Shown piece by piece: positions 55,760 to 64,000 of a stretch of 64,000 nt of DNA. Location of the stretch: assembly GCF_900105125.1 (NCBI RefSeq), contig NZ_LT629750.1:1798001-1862000 (forward strand), read 5' to 3'. Every line of letters begins with the position of its first letter. The stretch's first letter is position 1. The translations under genes were made by a program, and so were the position numbers. Below the pieces are notes generated by a model. The model saw only the letters and a list, made by a program, of their open reading frames with translations. It searched no databases and was not told the origin of the DNA. Source of the DNA: Bradyrhizobium canariense (GTDB lineage Bacteria > Pseudomonadota > Alphaproteobacteria > Rhizobiales > Xanthobacteraceae).

Positions 55760-56257
55760 ATGACGCCAAGCCCGAACCCGACCCGCATCTATGTCGATGC
55801 CGACGCCTGCCCGGTCAAAGACGAGATCTATCGCGTCGCCATCCGGCACGGCCTGCCGGTCAGCGTGGTTGCAGGCCAATTCATTCGGGTGCCGCAAGAT
55901 CCCCTGATCGAGCGCATCGCGGCGGGTTCCGGGATGGATGCCGCCGACGACTGGATTGCGGAACGCGCCGGAAAGGGCGATATCGTCATTACATCCGATA
56001 TCCCGCTAGCGAGCCGCTGCGTGAAAGCAGGCGCTGACGTGATCGCCCCAAACGGCAAGCCATTCACGGAACAATCGATCGGCATGACGTTAGCGGTCCG
56101 CAACCTGATGACCGATTTGCGGTCGTCGGGAGGGGTCACCGGCGGACCCCCGTCGTTCGCACCGCGTGACCGCTCGTCATTCTTGTCGGCGCTCGATCAG
56201 ACCATCCGCCGCATCCAGCGTCAGCGGGCAACCCAGCCCGCACAGAAACAAAGTTGA
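55760..56257 (+). CDS. YaiI/YqxD (DUF188) family protein
   Basis: Protein of 165 residues. [20 protein letters not shown] is the family signature, followed by [29 protein letters not shown] and [12 protein letters not shown]. The fold is related to PIN/NYN nucleases with several Asp residues; activity is unproven. The start at 55760 matches the family. It lies 9 bp before uup. Confidence 0.87.
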   Translation: MTPSPNPTRIYVDADACPVKDEIYRVAIRHGLPVSVVAGQFIRVPQDPLIERIAAGSGMDAADDWIAERAGKGDIVITSDIPLASRCVKAGADVIAPNGKPFTEQSIGMTLAVRNLMTDLRSSGGVTGGPPSFAPRDRSSFLSALDQTIRRIQRQRATQPAQKQS

Positions 56258-56266
56258 ATTGATAAT

Positions 56267-58078
56267 ATGGCGCCTCCTCTGATCCAGTTGAAAGACATCA
56301 AGCTGACCTTCGGCGGCACGCCGCTGCTGTCAGGCGTTGAACTGTCGGTGTCGTCGAGCGAGCGCGTGTGCCTGATCGGCCGCAACGGCTCCGGCAAATC
56401 GACACTGCTGAAGATCGCGGCCGGTCTGGTTGAACCCGACAGTGGCAGCCGCTTCGTGCAACCCGGTGCGACCGTCCGCTATCTGCCGCAGGAGCCGGAT
56501 TTTGCCGGCTTCGCAACCACGCTGGCCTATGTCGAAGCGGGCCTTGCGCCCGGCGACGACCATTACCAGGCCCGCTATGTCCTGGAGCAACTCGGCCTGC
56601 ACGGCGATGAAGATCCCGCGCAGGTATCCGGAGGCGAGGCCCGCCGCGCGGCGCTCGCGCGCGTGCTGGCGCCCTCGCCCGATATCCTGCTGCTGGACGA
56701 GCCCACCAACCATCTCGATCTCACCACCATCGAATGGCTGGAAGGCGAACTCGGCAGCCGCCGCAGCGCCCTTGTCATCATCAGCCACGACCGCCGGTTT
56801 CTGTCCAACCTGTCACGCTCTACCGCGTGGCTCGATCGCGGCCAGATCCGGCAGATCGACCGCGGCTTTAGTGCGTTCGAGGCCTGGCGCGACGAAGTGC
56901 TGGCGGAAGAAGAGCGTGACCAGCACAAGCTCGACCGCAAGATCGTCAACGAAGAACACTGGCTGCGCTACGGCGTTTCCGGACGCCGCAAGCGCAACGT
57001 CAAGCGACTCGGAAATCTGTACGCGCTGCGCGAGCAGCGCCGCGATTATCGCGGCGCTGCCGGGAATGCCAACCTTGCCGCGGCCGAAGCCGACAAATCC
57101 GGCAAGCTGATCATCGAAGCCAAGAACATCAGCCGGTCCTATGGCGATCGCAAGATCGTCGACGATTTCTCGATCCGCGTGCAGCGCGGTGACCGCATCG
57201 GTATCGTCGGACCGAACGGCGTCGGCAAGACAACACTGATCGAGATGCTGACTGGCGCGAATCCGCCGGATAGCGGAACCATCCGGTTCGGCGCCAATAT
57301 CGAAATGGCAACGCTCGATCAGCACCGCGAAAGCCTCGATCCAAAATCGACGCTGGCCGAAGCCTTGACCGGCGGGCGCAGCGACCACGTGATGGTCGGC
57401 GGCAAGCCAAAGCACGTCGTCAGCTATATGAAGGACTTCCTGTTCGGACAGGAGCAGATGCGCACGCCGCTCGAAGTACTCTCGGGCGGCGAACGCGGAC
57501 GCCTGATGCTTGCCCGCGCGCTGGCAAAGCCGTCCAACCTGCTGGTGCTGGACGAGCCGACCAACGATCTCGATCTTGAAACCCTCGATGTGCTGGAGGA
57601 AATGCTCGGCGACTACGAAGGTACTGTCATCCTGATCAGCCATGATCGCGACTTCCTCGATCGCGTCGTAACCTCTGTCATCGCGCCTGAGGGCGACGGC
57701 CGCTGGATCGAATATGCCGGCGGCTATACCGACATGCTGGCGCAGCGCGGCGCCGATTTGAAACGCGAGGCGGCGAAAGCTTCCACCGCCGAAGGTAACA
57801 AGGCAACGAAGGGCACCCCGCTCCAAGGCACAGCCAGGCGCCGGCTGAACTTCAACGAGAAGCACGCGCTCGAAACGCTACCGAAGACCATCGCGAAACT
57901 TCAGGCCGAGATCGCCAAACAGCAGCGGCACCTTGACGATCCCAATCTCTACAAGAAGGATCGCAAGAAATTCGATCAAGCCTCTGACGCGCTGACAAAA
58001 GCCCAAAAAGAGCTGCAGGAGGCGGAAGACAAATGGCTGGAACTTGAAGTGCTGCGCGAAGAAATCGAACAGGCCTGA
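56267..58078 (+). CDS. uup: ABC-F family ATPase, Uup-like
   Basis: Soluble protein of 603 residues with two ATP-binding cassettes and no membrane part. Walker A motifs are GRNGSGKST and GPNGVGKTT, signatures VSGGEARRAALAR and LSGGERGRLMLAR, and Walker B LLLDEPTNHLD and LVLDEPTNDLD. The C-terminus (about 530-603) is a charged coiled coil, typical of Uup rather than EttA. ABC-F proteins act on ribosomes; Uup also affects transposon excision. Cotranscribed with the YaiI gene and probably the aldolase-like gene 12 bp downstream. Confidence 0.92.
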   Translation: MAPPLIQLKDIKLTFGGTPLLSGVELSVSSSERVCLIGRNGSGKSTLLKIAAGLVEPDSGSRFVQPGATVRYLPQEPDFAGFATTLAYVEAGLAPGDDHYQARYVLEQLGLHGDEDPAQVSGGEARRAALARVLAPSPDILLLDEPTNHLDLTTIEWLEGELGSRRSALVIISHDRRFLSNLSRSTAWLDRGQIRQIDRGFSAFEAWRDEVLAEEERDQHKLDRKIVNEEHWLRYGVSGRRKRNVKRLGNLYALREQRRDYRGAAGNANLAAAEADKSGKLIIEAKNISRSYGDRKIVDDFSIRVQRGDRIGIVGPNGVGKTTLIEMLTGANPPDSGTIRFGANIEMATLDQHRESLDPKSTLAEALTGGRSDHVMVGGKPKHVVSYMKDFLFGQEQMRTPLEVLSGGERGRLMLARALAKPSNLLVLDEPTNDLDLETLDVLEEMLGDYEGTVILISHDRDFLDRVVTSVIAPEGDGRWIEYAGGYTDMLAQRGADLKREAAKASTAEGNKATKGTPLQGTARRRLNFNEKHALETLPKTIAKLQAEIAKQQRHLDDPNLYKKDRKKFDQASDALTKAQKELQEAEDKWLELEVLREEIEQA

Positions 58079-58090
58079 TCCGGAGTTACG

Positions 58091-59173
58091 ATGACCACGT
58101 CCCTCGCCGCCAAAATCGCCCGCGACTACGGCACACCCGCCGCTGTCATCGACATGGATCGCGTCGAACGAAACATCGCGCGCATCCAGGCCGCCTGCGA
58201 CGCCGCCGGGGTCGCCAACCGGCCGCACATCAAGACCCACAAGAGCCCGATGCTGGCCAAGATGCAGATCGCGGCCGGCGCGAAGGGCATCACCTGCCAG
58301 AAACTCGGCGAAGCCGAAGTGATGGCGGACGCCGGGATCGACGACATCCTGATCAGCTACAATCTGATCGGCGAAGAGAAAATGACACGGCTTGGCGCAT
58401 TGCAGGCCAAGGCCCATATGACAGTCGCGGTCGACAATTCGGTTGTCATTGCGGGCCTGCCGCAGGCGGCTGCGATTTCCGGCCGCCCGTTGTCGGTTGT
58501 GGTCGAATGCGACACCGGCCGCAAGCGTGCCGGGGTCGAGACGCCTGCGGAAGCGATCGCGCTCGCACGCGAGATCGCGGCGTCAAAGGGACTGCAATTC
58601 ACAGGCTTCATGCTGTATCCGACCGAAACCGGCTGGGCGGAAGCGCAGAAATTCTACGATGAAGCGTTGGCCGGCGTGCGCGCCCATGGGCTCGGCCCGA
58701 CGATGGTCTCGACCGGCGGGACACCGAACCTGAAGAATGTCGGCAAGCTCAAGGGCGCGACCGAGCATCGGCCCGGCACCTACATCTACAACGATCGCAT
58801 GCAGGTCGCGGCTGGCGTCGCCGGCTGGGATGATTGCGCGCTGAATATCTATTCGACGGTCGTGAGCCGCGCCGGACCGGATCGCGGCATTCTCGACGCC
58901 GGCTCCAAGACGCTCACGTCAGATACCGGCGGCGGTCTCGACGGCCACGGGCTGATCCTCGAACATCCCGAGGCGAAAATCGCGCGCTTCGCCGAGGAAC
59001 ACGGTTTTCTTGATCTGACGCGCAGCAATACCCGTCCCAATGTCGGCGACGTCGTGCGTATCGTGCCCAATCACGTTTGTGTCGTCGTCAACATGATGGA
59101 CGAAGTGGTGATGGTGCGCGGCGACGAGATCATCGGCACGCTGCCGGTCGCCGCGCGCGGCAAGCTGCGCTAG
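58091..59173 (+). CDS. D-threonine aldolase-like PLP enzyme
   Basis: Protein of 360 residues of the DSD1/alanine racemase N-terminal-fold family. TPAAVIDMDRVERNIARIQ starts the barrel and RPHIKTHKSPMLAKMQI has the PLP-binding Lys. GDVVRIVPNHVCVVVNMMDEV has the His and Cys metal ligands of D-threonine aldolase/D-serine dehydratase-type enzymes. It probably cleaves or dehydrates a D-hydroxy amino acid. Its stop overlaps the convergent flavoprotein stop by 4 bases. Confidence 0.88.
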   Translation: MTTSLAAKIARDYGTPAAVIDMDRVERNIARIQAACDAAGVANRPHIKTHKSPMLAKMQIAAGAKGITCQKLGEAEVMADAGIDDILISYNLIGEEKMTRLGALQAKAHMTVAVDNSVVIAGLPQAAAISGRPLSVVVECDTGRKRAGVETPAEAIALAREIAASKGLQFTGFMLYPTETGWAEAQKFYDEALAGVRAHGLGPTMVSTGGTPNLKNVGKLKGATEHRPGTYIYNDRMQVAAGVAGWDDCALNIYSTVVSRAGPDRGILDAGSKTLTSDTGGGLDGHGLILEHPEAKIARFAEEHGFLDLTRSNTRPNVGDVVRIVPNHVCVVVNMMDEVVMVRGDEIIGTLPVAARGKLR

Positions 59174-60402
59174 CGAGATAACCACTTCAGCGCGCCGCGT
59201 CCCGCCGCGGCTCCCGTGGCAAACGACGCCTGCAGCAGATAGCCGCCGGTCGGCGCTTCCCAGTCGAGCATCTCGCCGGCGGCGAACATTCCGGGCAAGC
59301 GGCGGATCATGAAGCCGGTATCGAGCTCATCGAACGATATTCCCCCGGCGGTCGAGATCGCGCGCGCGATCGGCGCTGTGCCATTGAGCCGGACCGGAAC
59401 CGCATTGATCAATTGGGCCAGAGCCGGCGCCGATAACGACGCCAGCGACACCCCGGATGCTTTCGCCGCCTCCTGCAACAGACCGATGGCGGCTGGCGGC
59501 AGATGCGCCGCCTTGCGCAGGAAATTGGCCAGGGATTGTTTGCCCCTGGGCGCGGATAACCGCGCGATCAGGTCATGTGACTCCATATCCGGGCGCAACG
59601 CGATATGCAGGGTTGCCTCCCCGGCGCGGCCAATCGCCTCGCGCAAATCGGATGATAACGCGTAGATCGCGCCGCCTTCGATGCCGGCACGGGTAATAAT
59701 GGCCTCGCCGCGCACCCTGCGCCCGCCAAACGTCAGCTCCACGCCCTTCAAGGGCTGGCCTTCAAAGCGGTCGCGAAAGATGCCGGACCAGGCGACGGTA
59801 AATCCGCAATTGGCTGGCTGCAGCGGCGAGATGATCACACCCTTTGCGGCAAGTATTCCTGCCCACGATCCGTCCGATCCGAGCCGTGGCCAGCTTGCTC
59901 CGCCCAGCGCAAGCACTGTTGCACCTGCATCGACGGTCTGTTTTCCGGCGGAGGTTTCGAACGAAAGACGTCCCTCATCGTCCCAGCCGGCCCAGCGGTG
60001 GCGCAACGCGAAGGCTGCACCGATCGAGTTCAATCGCCGCAACCATGCCCGCAGCAAGGGCGAAGCCTTGAATGCTTCCGGAAAAACCCGGCCGCTGGAG
60101 CCGACGAAGGTCGGCTGCCCCAACGCCGCGCTCCATTCGCGTAAAGAGCTCGGCGGGAAAGTCTCTATTGCGGCCTTGAGGTGTGGCATCGCGTTGCCGT
60201 AACGCGCAAGGAATTGCGGAAGCGGTTCGCTGTGCGTCAAATTGAGCCCACCGCGCCCGGCCATCAAAAACTTGCGGCCTGCGGACGGCATCACATCATA
60301 GACCGTGACGATGGCGCCGCCGTTGGCCAGCACTTCGGCCGCCATCAGCCCCGCAGGTCCGGCACCGATGACAGCGACTTTTTTTGTGGGAGGTAGAGCC
60401 AT
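59170..60402 (-). CDS. HI0933-family flavoprotein (TIGR03862 type)
   Basis: Flavoprotein of 410 residues. KKVAVIGAGPAGLMAAEVLANGGAIVTVYD is the FAD motif; then GRKFLMAGRGGLNLTHSEP, LALGGASWPRLGSDGSW, TAGGISFDELDTGFMIR and FAAGEMLDWEAPTGGYLLQASFATG. HI0933/BaiN-type proteins are NAD(P)-dependent reductases or of unknown function. The start at 60402 fits the family; the frame to 60459 enters a dispersed repeat. Confidence 0.88.
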   Translation of the reverse strand: MALPPTKKVAVIGAGPAGLMAAEVLANGGAIVTVYDVMPSAGRKFLMAGRGGLNLTHSEPLPQFLARYGNAMPHLKAAIETFPPSSLREWSAALGQPTFVGSSGRVFPEAFKASPLLRAWLRRLNSIGAAFALRHRWAGWDDEGRLSFETSAGKQTVDAGATVLALGGASWPRLGSDGSWAGILAAKGVIISPLQPANCGFTVAWSGIFRDRFEGQPLKGVELTFGGRRVRGEAIITRAGIEGGAIYALSSDLREAIGRAGEATLHIALRPDMESHDLIARLSAPRGKQSLANFLRKAAHLPPAAIGLLQEAAKASGVSLASLSAPALAQLINAVPVRLNGTAPIARAISTAGGISFDELDTGFMIRRLPGMFAAGEMLDWEAPTGGYLLQASFATGAAAGRGALKWLSR

Positions 60403-60431
60403 GCCGAGAGTGTAGGCCGAATTAAAAGAAA

Positions 60432-60600
60432 TCGTCATGCCCGGGCTTGTCCCGGGCATCCACGTCTAACTTTTGTGAGGCATCAAAGACGTGGATGGCC
60501 GGGTCAAGCCCGGCCATGACGTGGCATGTTTCGTCATCCCGGGACACGTGTCTCGGAGAGAATCCCAAATGTGCAATTGCACATCGGGGAATCTCGGTAC
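60432..60600. repeat. Palindromic dispersed repeats
   Basis: Three blocks: ATGCCCGGG (60437-60445) with CCCGGGCAT (60451-60459); ATGGCCGGG (60495-60503) with CCCGGCCAT (60509-60517); then a mixed block up to about 60600. REP-like elements of the family also seen at 28386, 54702 and 61558. Confidence 0.75.
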
Positions 60601-60614
60601 TCGGAATAACGCGA

Positions 60615-61532
60615 TTAGAGCTTGATCCCCGCCCTCGCCGCGGCCTGCTCGACATATTTCTGGGTCTGCTGGAACGCGCCTTCCAGCGCCTTCGCTTTCG
60701 ACATGTCGCTGATCTCGGCAAAATGCGCCGCAATCGCGTCGGGGGTCCAGTCGGATTGGGCTAAGTTGATGCCTTCACTTTCCAGGATCTTGATCACGGC
60801 AAACGAGCCTGCACCCGCACCCATGATGGTGCGGGTCGGCGCGTCCTCGCTGAGCAGAAATTCGACTGCCGGCGTGATGGCTTCCGGCTTCATCAGCGCC
60901 AGCGCCTGCGGCGGCAGCAATTCTTCCGTCATCCGCGTCGCAGCCGTCGGCGAGATCGTGTTGACGCGAATGTTGTTCTTGCGGCCTTCCTCGGCCAGCA
61001 CGTTCATCAGGCCGACCATGCCGGTTTTCGCCGCGCCATAATTGGCCTGGCCGAAATTGCCGTAAAGACCCGACGATGACGTGGTGACGACGATGCGGCC
61101 ATAATTGCGCTCGCGCATGCCGTCCCACACCGCCTTGCAGCAGTAGAACGTTCCGACCAGATGCACGTCCAGCACCTTGGCGAAATCTGCGACCTCCATT
61201 TTGCCGAACGATTTATCGCGCAGGATTCCGGCATTGGCGCAAAGCAGATCGACGCTGCCCCACTCCCTGGTCACGCGGTCCACCATCGCCGTGACCTGCG
61301 CGAAGTTCGAGACATCGGCGCCGTCGGCCATGGCGACGCCACCGGCTTTGCGGATTTCCTCGACCACGGCCTCTGCCGGTGTCAGCGATCCGCCGGTGCC
61401 GTCGCGAGCACCGCCAAAATCGTTGACCACGACTTTCGCGCCCCGGCTCGCCAGTCCCAATGCATGTGCGCGTCCAAGGCCATTGCCCGCGCCGGTGACG
61501 ATGGCCACGCGTCCGTCAAACCTGATTGTCAT
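60615..61532 (-). CDS. SDR-family dehydrogenase, MFE-2 type
   Basis: Protein of 305 residues. IVTGAGNGLGRAHALGLASRGAKVVVNDFGGARDGTGGS, CANAGILRDKSF and YGAAKTGMVGLMNVLAEEG match the (3R)-hydroxyacyl-CoA dehydrogenase domain of peroxisomal-type multifunctional enzyme 2. A C-terminal extension of about 50 residues follows. It probably oxidises 3-hydroxyacyl-CoA made by the MaoC hydratase of the same operon. Separated from it by a dispersed repeat. Confidence 0.88.
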   Translation of the reverse strand: MTIRFDGRVAIVTGAGNGLGRAHALGLASRGAKVVVNDFGGARDGTGGSLTPAEAVVEEIRKAGGVAMADGADVSNFAQVTAMVDRVTREWGSVDLLCANAGILRDKSFGKMEVADFAKVLDVHLVGTFYCCKAVWDGMRERNYGRIVVTTSSSGLYGNFGQANYGAAKTGMVGLMNVLAEEGRKNNIRVNTISPTAATRMTEELLPPQALALMKPEAITPAVEFLLSEDAPTRTIMGAGAGSFAVIKILESEGINLAQSDWTPDAIAAHFAEISDMSKAKALEGAFQQTQKYVEQAAARAGIKL

Positions 61533-61557
61533 GATTGCAATTCCAAGGGTTCTGTTT

Positions 61558-61677
61558 TGTCATGCCCGGGCAAAAGCGCGAAGCGCGTCTTCGCGCAGAT
61601 GATCCGGGCCTCCATCAAAAAATCGACTGGTTTTTGATCAGTGATGGATTGCCGGGTCAAGCCCGGCAATGACGGGG
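61558..61677. repeat. Palindromic dispersed repeat between operon genes
   Basis: Starts with TCATGCCCGGGC and ends with ATTGCCGGG (61648-61656) pairing with CCCGGCAAT (61662-61670). Same REP-like family. It lies between the MaoC and SDR genes and may modulate mRNA ends. Confidence 0.7.
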
Positions 61678-61685
61678 TTGGGACA

Positions 61686-62165
61686 TTAAGCGAAGTAAAT
61701 GAGACCGATCCAGTCGGCGACCAGAGCGGGCTTTTCCTCGCCCTCGATCTCGACGGTGACATTGGTGCGCGATTGCAATTCCTTGGGCTTGCGCAGCTTG
61801 GCTTCCGCGAGCGTAAAGCGGCCGCGCACCCGCGAGCCCGAGCGAACCGGCGAGATGAAGCGCAATTTGTCGAAGCCGTAGTTCACGCCCATGGTGGTGC
61901 CCTCGATCACGGGCATCACTTCATAGGACATGATGCTCATCAGCGACATCGTCAGAAAGCCATGCGCGATCGTCGTGCCGAATGACGTTTCCTTTTTGGC
62001 CCGCTCGGGATCGACGTGGATGAACTGATGATCCTCGATCACATCGGCGTAGACGTCGATCCGATTCTGATCGACGAGATGCCACGCCGACACGCCAACT
62101 TCATGGCCGACCATCTTCTGATAGGCATCCAGCGAAATCGGTGGCTTCTTCCAGACTTCATTCAT
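61686..62165 (-). CDS. MaoC-family dehydratase
   Basis: Hot-dog hydratase of 159 residues. EDHQFIHVDPERAKKETSFGTTIAHGFLTMSLMS is the hydratase-2 motif with the catalytic Asp and His. It hydrates enoyl-CoA to (R)-3-hydroxyacyl-CoA, the substrate expected for the MFE-2-type SDR. Its start abuts the stop of the upstream synthetase (no bases between), so it is translationally coupled. Confidence 0.88.
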   Translation of the reverse strand: MNEVWKKPPISLDAYQKMVGHEVGVSAWHLVDQNRIDVYADVIEDHQFIHVDPERAKKETSFGTTIAHGFLTMSLMSIMSYEVMPVIEGTTMGVNYGFDKLRFISPVRSGSRVRGRFTLAEAKLRKPKELQSRTNVTVEIEGEEKPALVADWIGLIYFA

Positions 62166-63905
62166 TCAGCTATTCTCCGCCGATCCGGCTGTTCGTACTT
62201 TCTGCAGCTCCGGAAAATCCTCTTCGCGAAATTCCTGGCCTCGTAGCGCGTCGTCGCGATTATTATCATGCTCCAGACGTCGCAACTGTACACGCCTGAT
62301 TTTTCCGGAGATCGTCTTCGGCAATTCCGTCACGAGTTCGATCTTGCGGATGCGCTTGAACGGCGCCAGCCGCGCATGCAGGTGGCGGAACACCGACAAC
62401 GCGGTTTCCGGCGAACGCTCCACGCCCGCCACCAGCAGCACATAGGCCTTGGGGATCGCAAGACGGATCGGATCGGGGCTGGGCACGACGGCAGCCTCCG
62501 CCACCGATTCATGCTCCAGCAGCACGCTTTCGAGTTCGAACGGACTGATCCGGTAGTCCGATGATTTGAAGACGTCGTCGGACCGGCCGACAAAGGTCAG
62601 ATAGCCCTCGTCGTCGACGAAGACGACATCGCCGCTGCGATAGAGATCGCCGTCCGCGCCGCTCAGCTTGCCATCGTCGCCCTGATAGCCCTGCATCAGG
62701 CCCGCAGGCCTGTCAGGGCCGAGCACCAGCGTCACCTCGCCCTCCTTGGTCAGATGTCCGTCGCTACCGGTGATCTGCACGCGATAACCGGGCAGCGGAC
62801 GGCCCATCGATCCGACCTTCACCTTCTGGCCCGGTGAATTGCCCGCCAACGCCGTGGTCTCGGTCTGGCCGTAGCCATCGCGGATCGTCAAACCCCAGGC
62901 GGTGCGAACCTGATCGATCACTTCGGGATTGAGCGGTTCGCCGGCGCCGCAGACCTCGCGCAGCGATACCTTGAAGGTTGCGAGCTTCTCCTGAATGAAC
63001 AGGCGCCATACCGTCGGCGGCGCGCACAGCGTGGTGACGCCGCATCGGCCGATGGTCGCGAGCAAACCCTTAGCGTCAAAGCGCGGCTGATTGACCACGA
63101 ATACCGTGGCGCCCGCGTTCCAGGGCGCAAAGAGGCAGCTCCAGGCGTGCTTGGCCCATCCGGGCGAAGAAATGTTCAGATGGACGTCGCCGGGCTGCAA
63201 GCCCAGCCAATACATCGTCGACAGCCCGCCTACGGGATAGCTGCGCTGGCTGTGCCGCACCAGTTTTGGTTTTGCCGTGGTGCCTGACGTGAAATACAGC
63301 AGCATGGGATCTTCAGCGTTGGTCGGCCCATCCGGTTTGAAGGCTTCCGGAAAAGTCGCGGCCTGCTCGAACGGCAGCCAGCCCTGATGGCTTGACGACG
63401 CGCCGACGACGATCCGAACCAGATGGTTGCTGCCGAGGCCCGCGAATTTCGCGACCTGATCCTGCGAGGCCACCACGATCTTGGCGCGGCCGCGATCGAG
63501 CCGGTCGCGTAGTTCGTCCGGCGTCAACAGCGTCGTCGCGGGGATCACCACCACGCCGAGCTTCATCGCCGCCAGCATGGTTTCCCACAACGGAACGACG
63601 TTGCCGAGCAACAGCAGCAGATGGTCGCCGCGCTGCAGCCCCTGCGCGCGCAGGAAGTTCGCGACCTGATTGGAGCGGCGCGACAATGCCTCGAACGAGA
63701 GTTTGGTCTCACGATTGCCGCCGGCATCGACGATCCATAGCGCTACGCGATCCTTGCTGTCGGCGTTGCGCGCCAGCTCGGCATCGAACCAGTCCAGCGC
63801 CCAGTTGAACGGCACCGGATCGGGCCAGCGAAATCCCTTCACCGCCGCATCATAGTCGGTGCGATGCTTGAGCAGGAAAGAGCGCGCGTCCTGGAACGTG
63901 GTCAT
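62166..63905 (-). CDS. Acyl-CoA synthetase (AMP-binding)
   Basis: ANL-superfamily ligase of 579 residues. LYFTSGTTAKPKLVRHSQ is the P-loop, DGYGQTETT the adenylate motif, YRSGDVVFVDDEGYLTFVGRSDDVFKSSDYRISPFELE spans the hinge, and LPKTISGKIRRVQLR has the acyl-transfer Lys. It is related to medium-chain/acetyl-CoA synthetase-like enzymes. It probably activates a carboxylic acid for the MaoC and SDR enzymes that follow. Confidence 0.88.
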   Translation of the reverse strand: MTTFQDARSFLLKHRTDYDAAVKGFRWPDPVPFNWALDWFDAELARNADSKDRVALWIVDAGGNRETKLSFEALSRRSNQVANFLRAQGLQRGDHLLLLLGNVVPLWETMLAAMKLGVVVIPATTLLTPDELRDRLDRGRAKIVVASQDQVAKFAGLGSNHLVRIVVGASSSHQGWLPFEQAATFPEAFKPDGPTNAEDPMLLYFTSGTTAKPKLVRHSQRSYPVGGLSTMYWLGLQPGDVHLNISSPGWAKHAWSCLFAPWNAGATVFVVNQPRFDAKGLLATIGRCGVTTLCAPPTVWRLFIQEKLATFKVSLREVCGAGEPLNPEVIDQVRTAWGLTIRDGYGQTETTALAGNSPGQKVKVGSMGRPLPGYRVQITGSDGHLTKEGEVTLVLGPDRPAGLMQGYQGDDGKLSGADGDLYRSGDVVFVDDEGYLTFVGRSDDVFKSSDYRISPFELESVLLEHESVAEAAVVPSPDPIRLAIPKAYVLLVAGVERSPETALSVFRHLHARLAPFKRIRKIELVTELPKTISGKIRRVQLRRLEHDNNRDDALRGQEFREEDFPELQKVRTAGSAENS

Positions 63906-63915
63906 GGGCTGCCTG

Positions 63916-64000
63916 CTATCTTAGACCGCGAACGTGCCGAATGATCCCGGAGAAATCGACCCCGCCATTTCCTTCGGCATCGAATGCCTTGTAGATCTCC
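63916..64000 (-). CDS. 3-hydroxyisobutyrate dehydrogenase-type protein, C-terminal end
   Basis: Only the last 27 codons are in the window (EIYKAFDAEGNGGVDFSGI, then IRHVRGLR and TAG). The G-x-x-D-F-S-x-I-I-R ending is that of 3-hydroxyisobutyrate dehydrogenase-like NAD(P)-binding proteins. It is on the same strand as the acyl-CoA synthetase, 10 bp upstream of it, so it probably heads the operon. Valine-type catabolism is possible but not shown. Confidence 0.65.
   Translation of the reverse strand, partial: EIYKAFDAEGNGGVDFSGIIRHVRGLR

Overview
The window looks like chromosome from a Bradyrhizobium-type alphaproteobacterium (Nitrobacteraceae). Supporting signs are high GC, the neighbouring guaA and rsmB genes, a cyoABCD quinol oxidase operon, a ppx-rlmE pair, dispersed palindromic repeats with GCCGGG/CCCGGC arms, and many SDR, MFS, LysR and ABC-type solute-binding genes. 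This assignment comes from gene content and recalled sequence families, not from a database search. No rRNA, tRNA or CRISPR array was seen.

Layout. (1) 1-7.9 kb: a vapBC toxin-antitoxin pair with a visible promoter and operator; a GST divergent from a LysR regulator; an SDR-MFS-SdhA-like group preceded by a broken copy of the MFS 5' end; a long dispersed repeat; a Lin0512-family gene. (2) 7.96-26.76 kb: an accretion region. Four fragments of the 3' end of guaA (remnants E, D, C, B), all in the same direction as the intact guaA at 26746-28341, split the DNA into four segments of about 9.6, 2.4, 2.5 and 4.0 kb. The segments carry regulators, small enzymes, transporters, a peptide-deformylase-like pseudoenzyme, an abortive-infection-type gene broken by an IS, a TIGR02391 gene, an ArsR/SRPBCC pair and two IS5-family elements. 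This is the pattern expected from repeated site-specific integration at the guaA 3' end, but no integrase is visible. (3) 26.7-33.7 kb: guaA, a secreted hydrolase flanked by a duplicated rsmB 3' end, rsmB, a MAPEG protein, a secreted SNase-like protein and a metallophosphoesterase. (4) 33.7-45 kb: cyoDCBA and an amidohydrolase on the minus strand, divergent from an SDR/CMD/SDR/TctC-type catabolic cluster that faces a GMC oxidoreductase set. (5) 45-64 kb: mostly housekeeping genes (guaB, a DHA2 exporter, a lytic transglycosylase, rlmE, ppx, a molybdenum hydroxylase large subunit, uup, a D-threonine-aldolase-like enzyme, an HI0933-type flavoprotein). It ends in an acyl-CoA synthetase / MaoC hydratase / SDR operon that looks like fatty-acyl or branched-chain catabolism.

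Together, guaB and guaA supply GMP synthesis, cyoABCD ends a respiratory chain at ubiquinol, and the right end handles acyl-CoA. The accessory tract is a patchwork of short modules that do not form one pathway.
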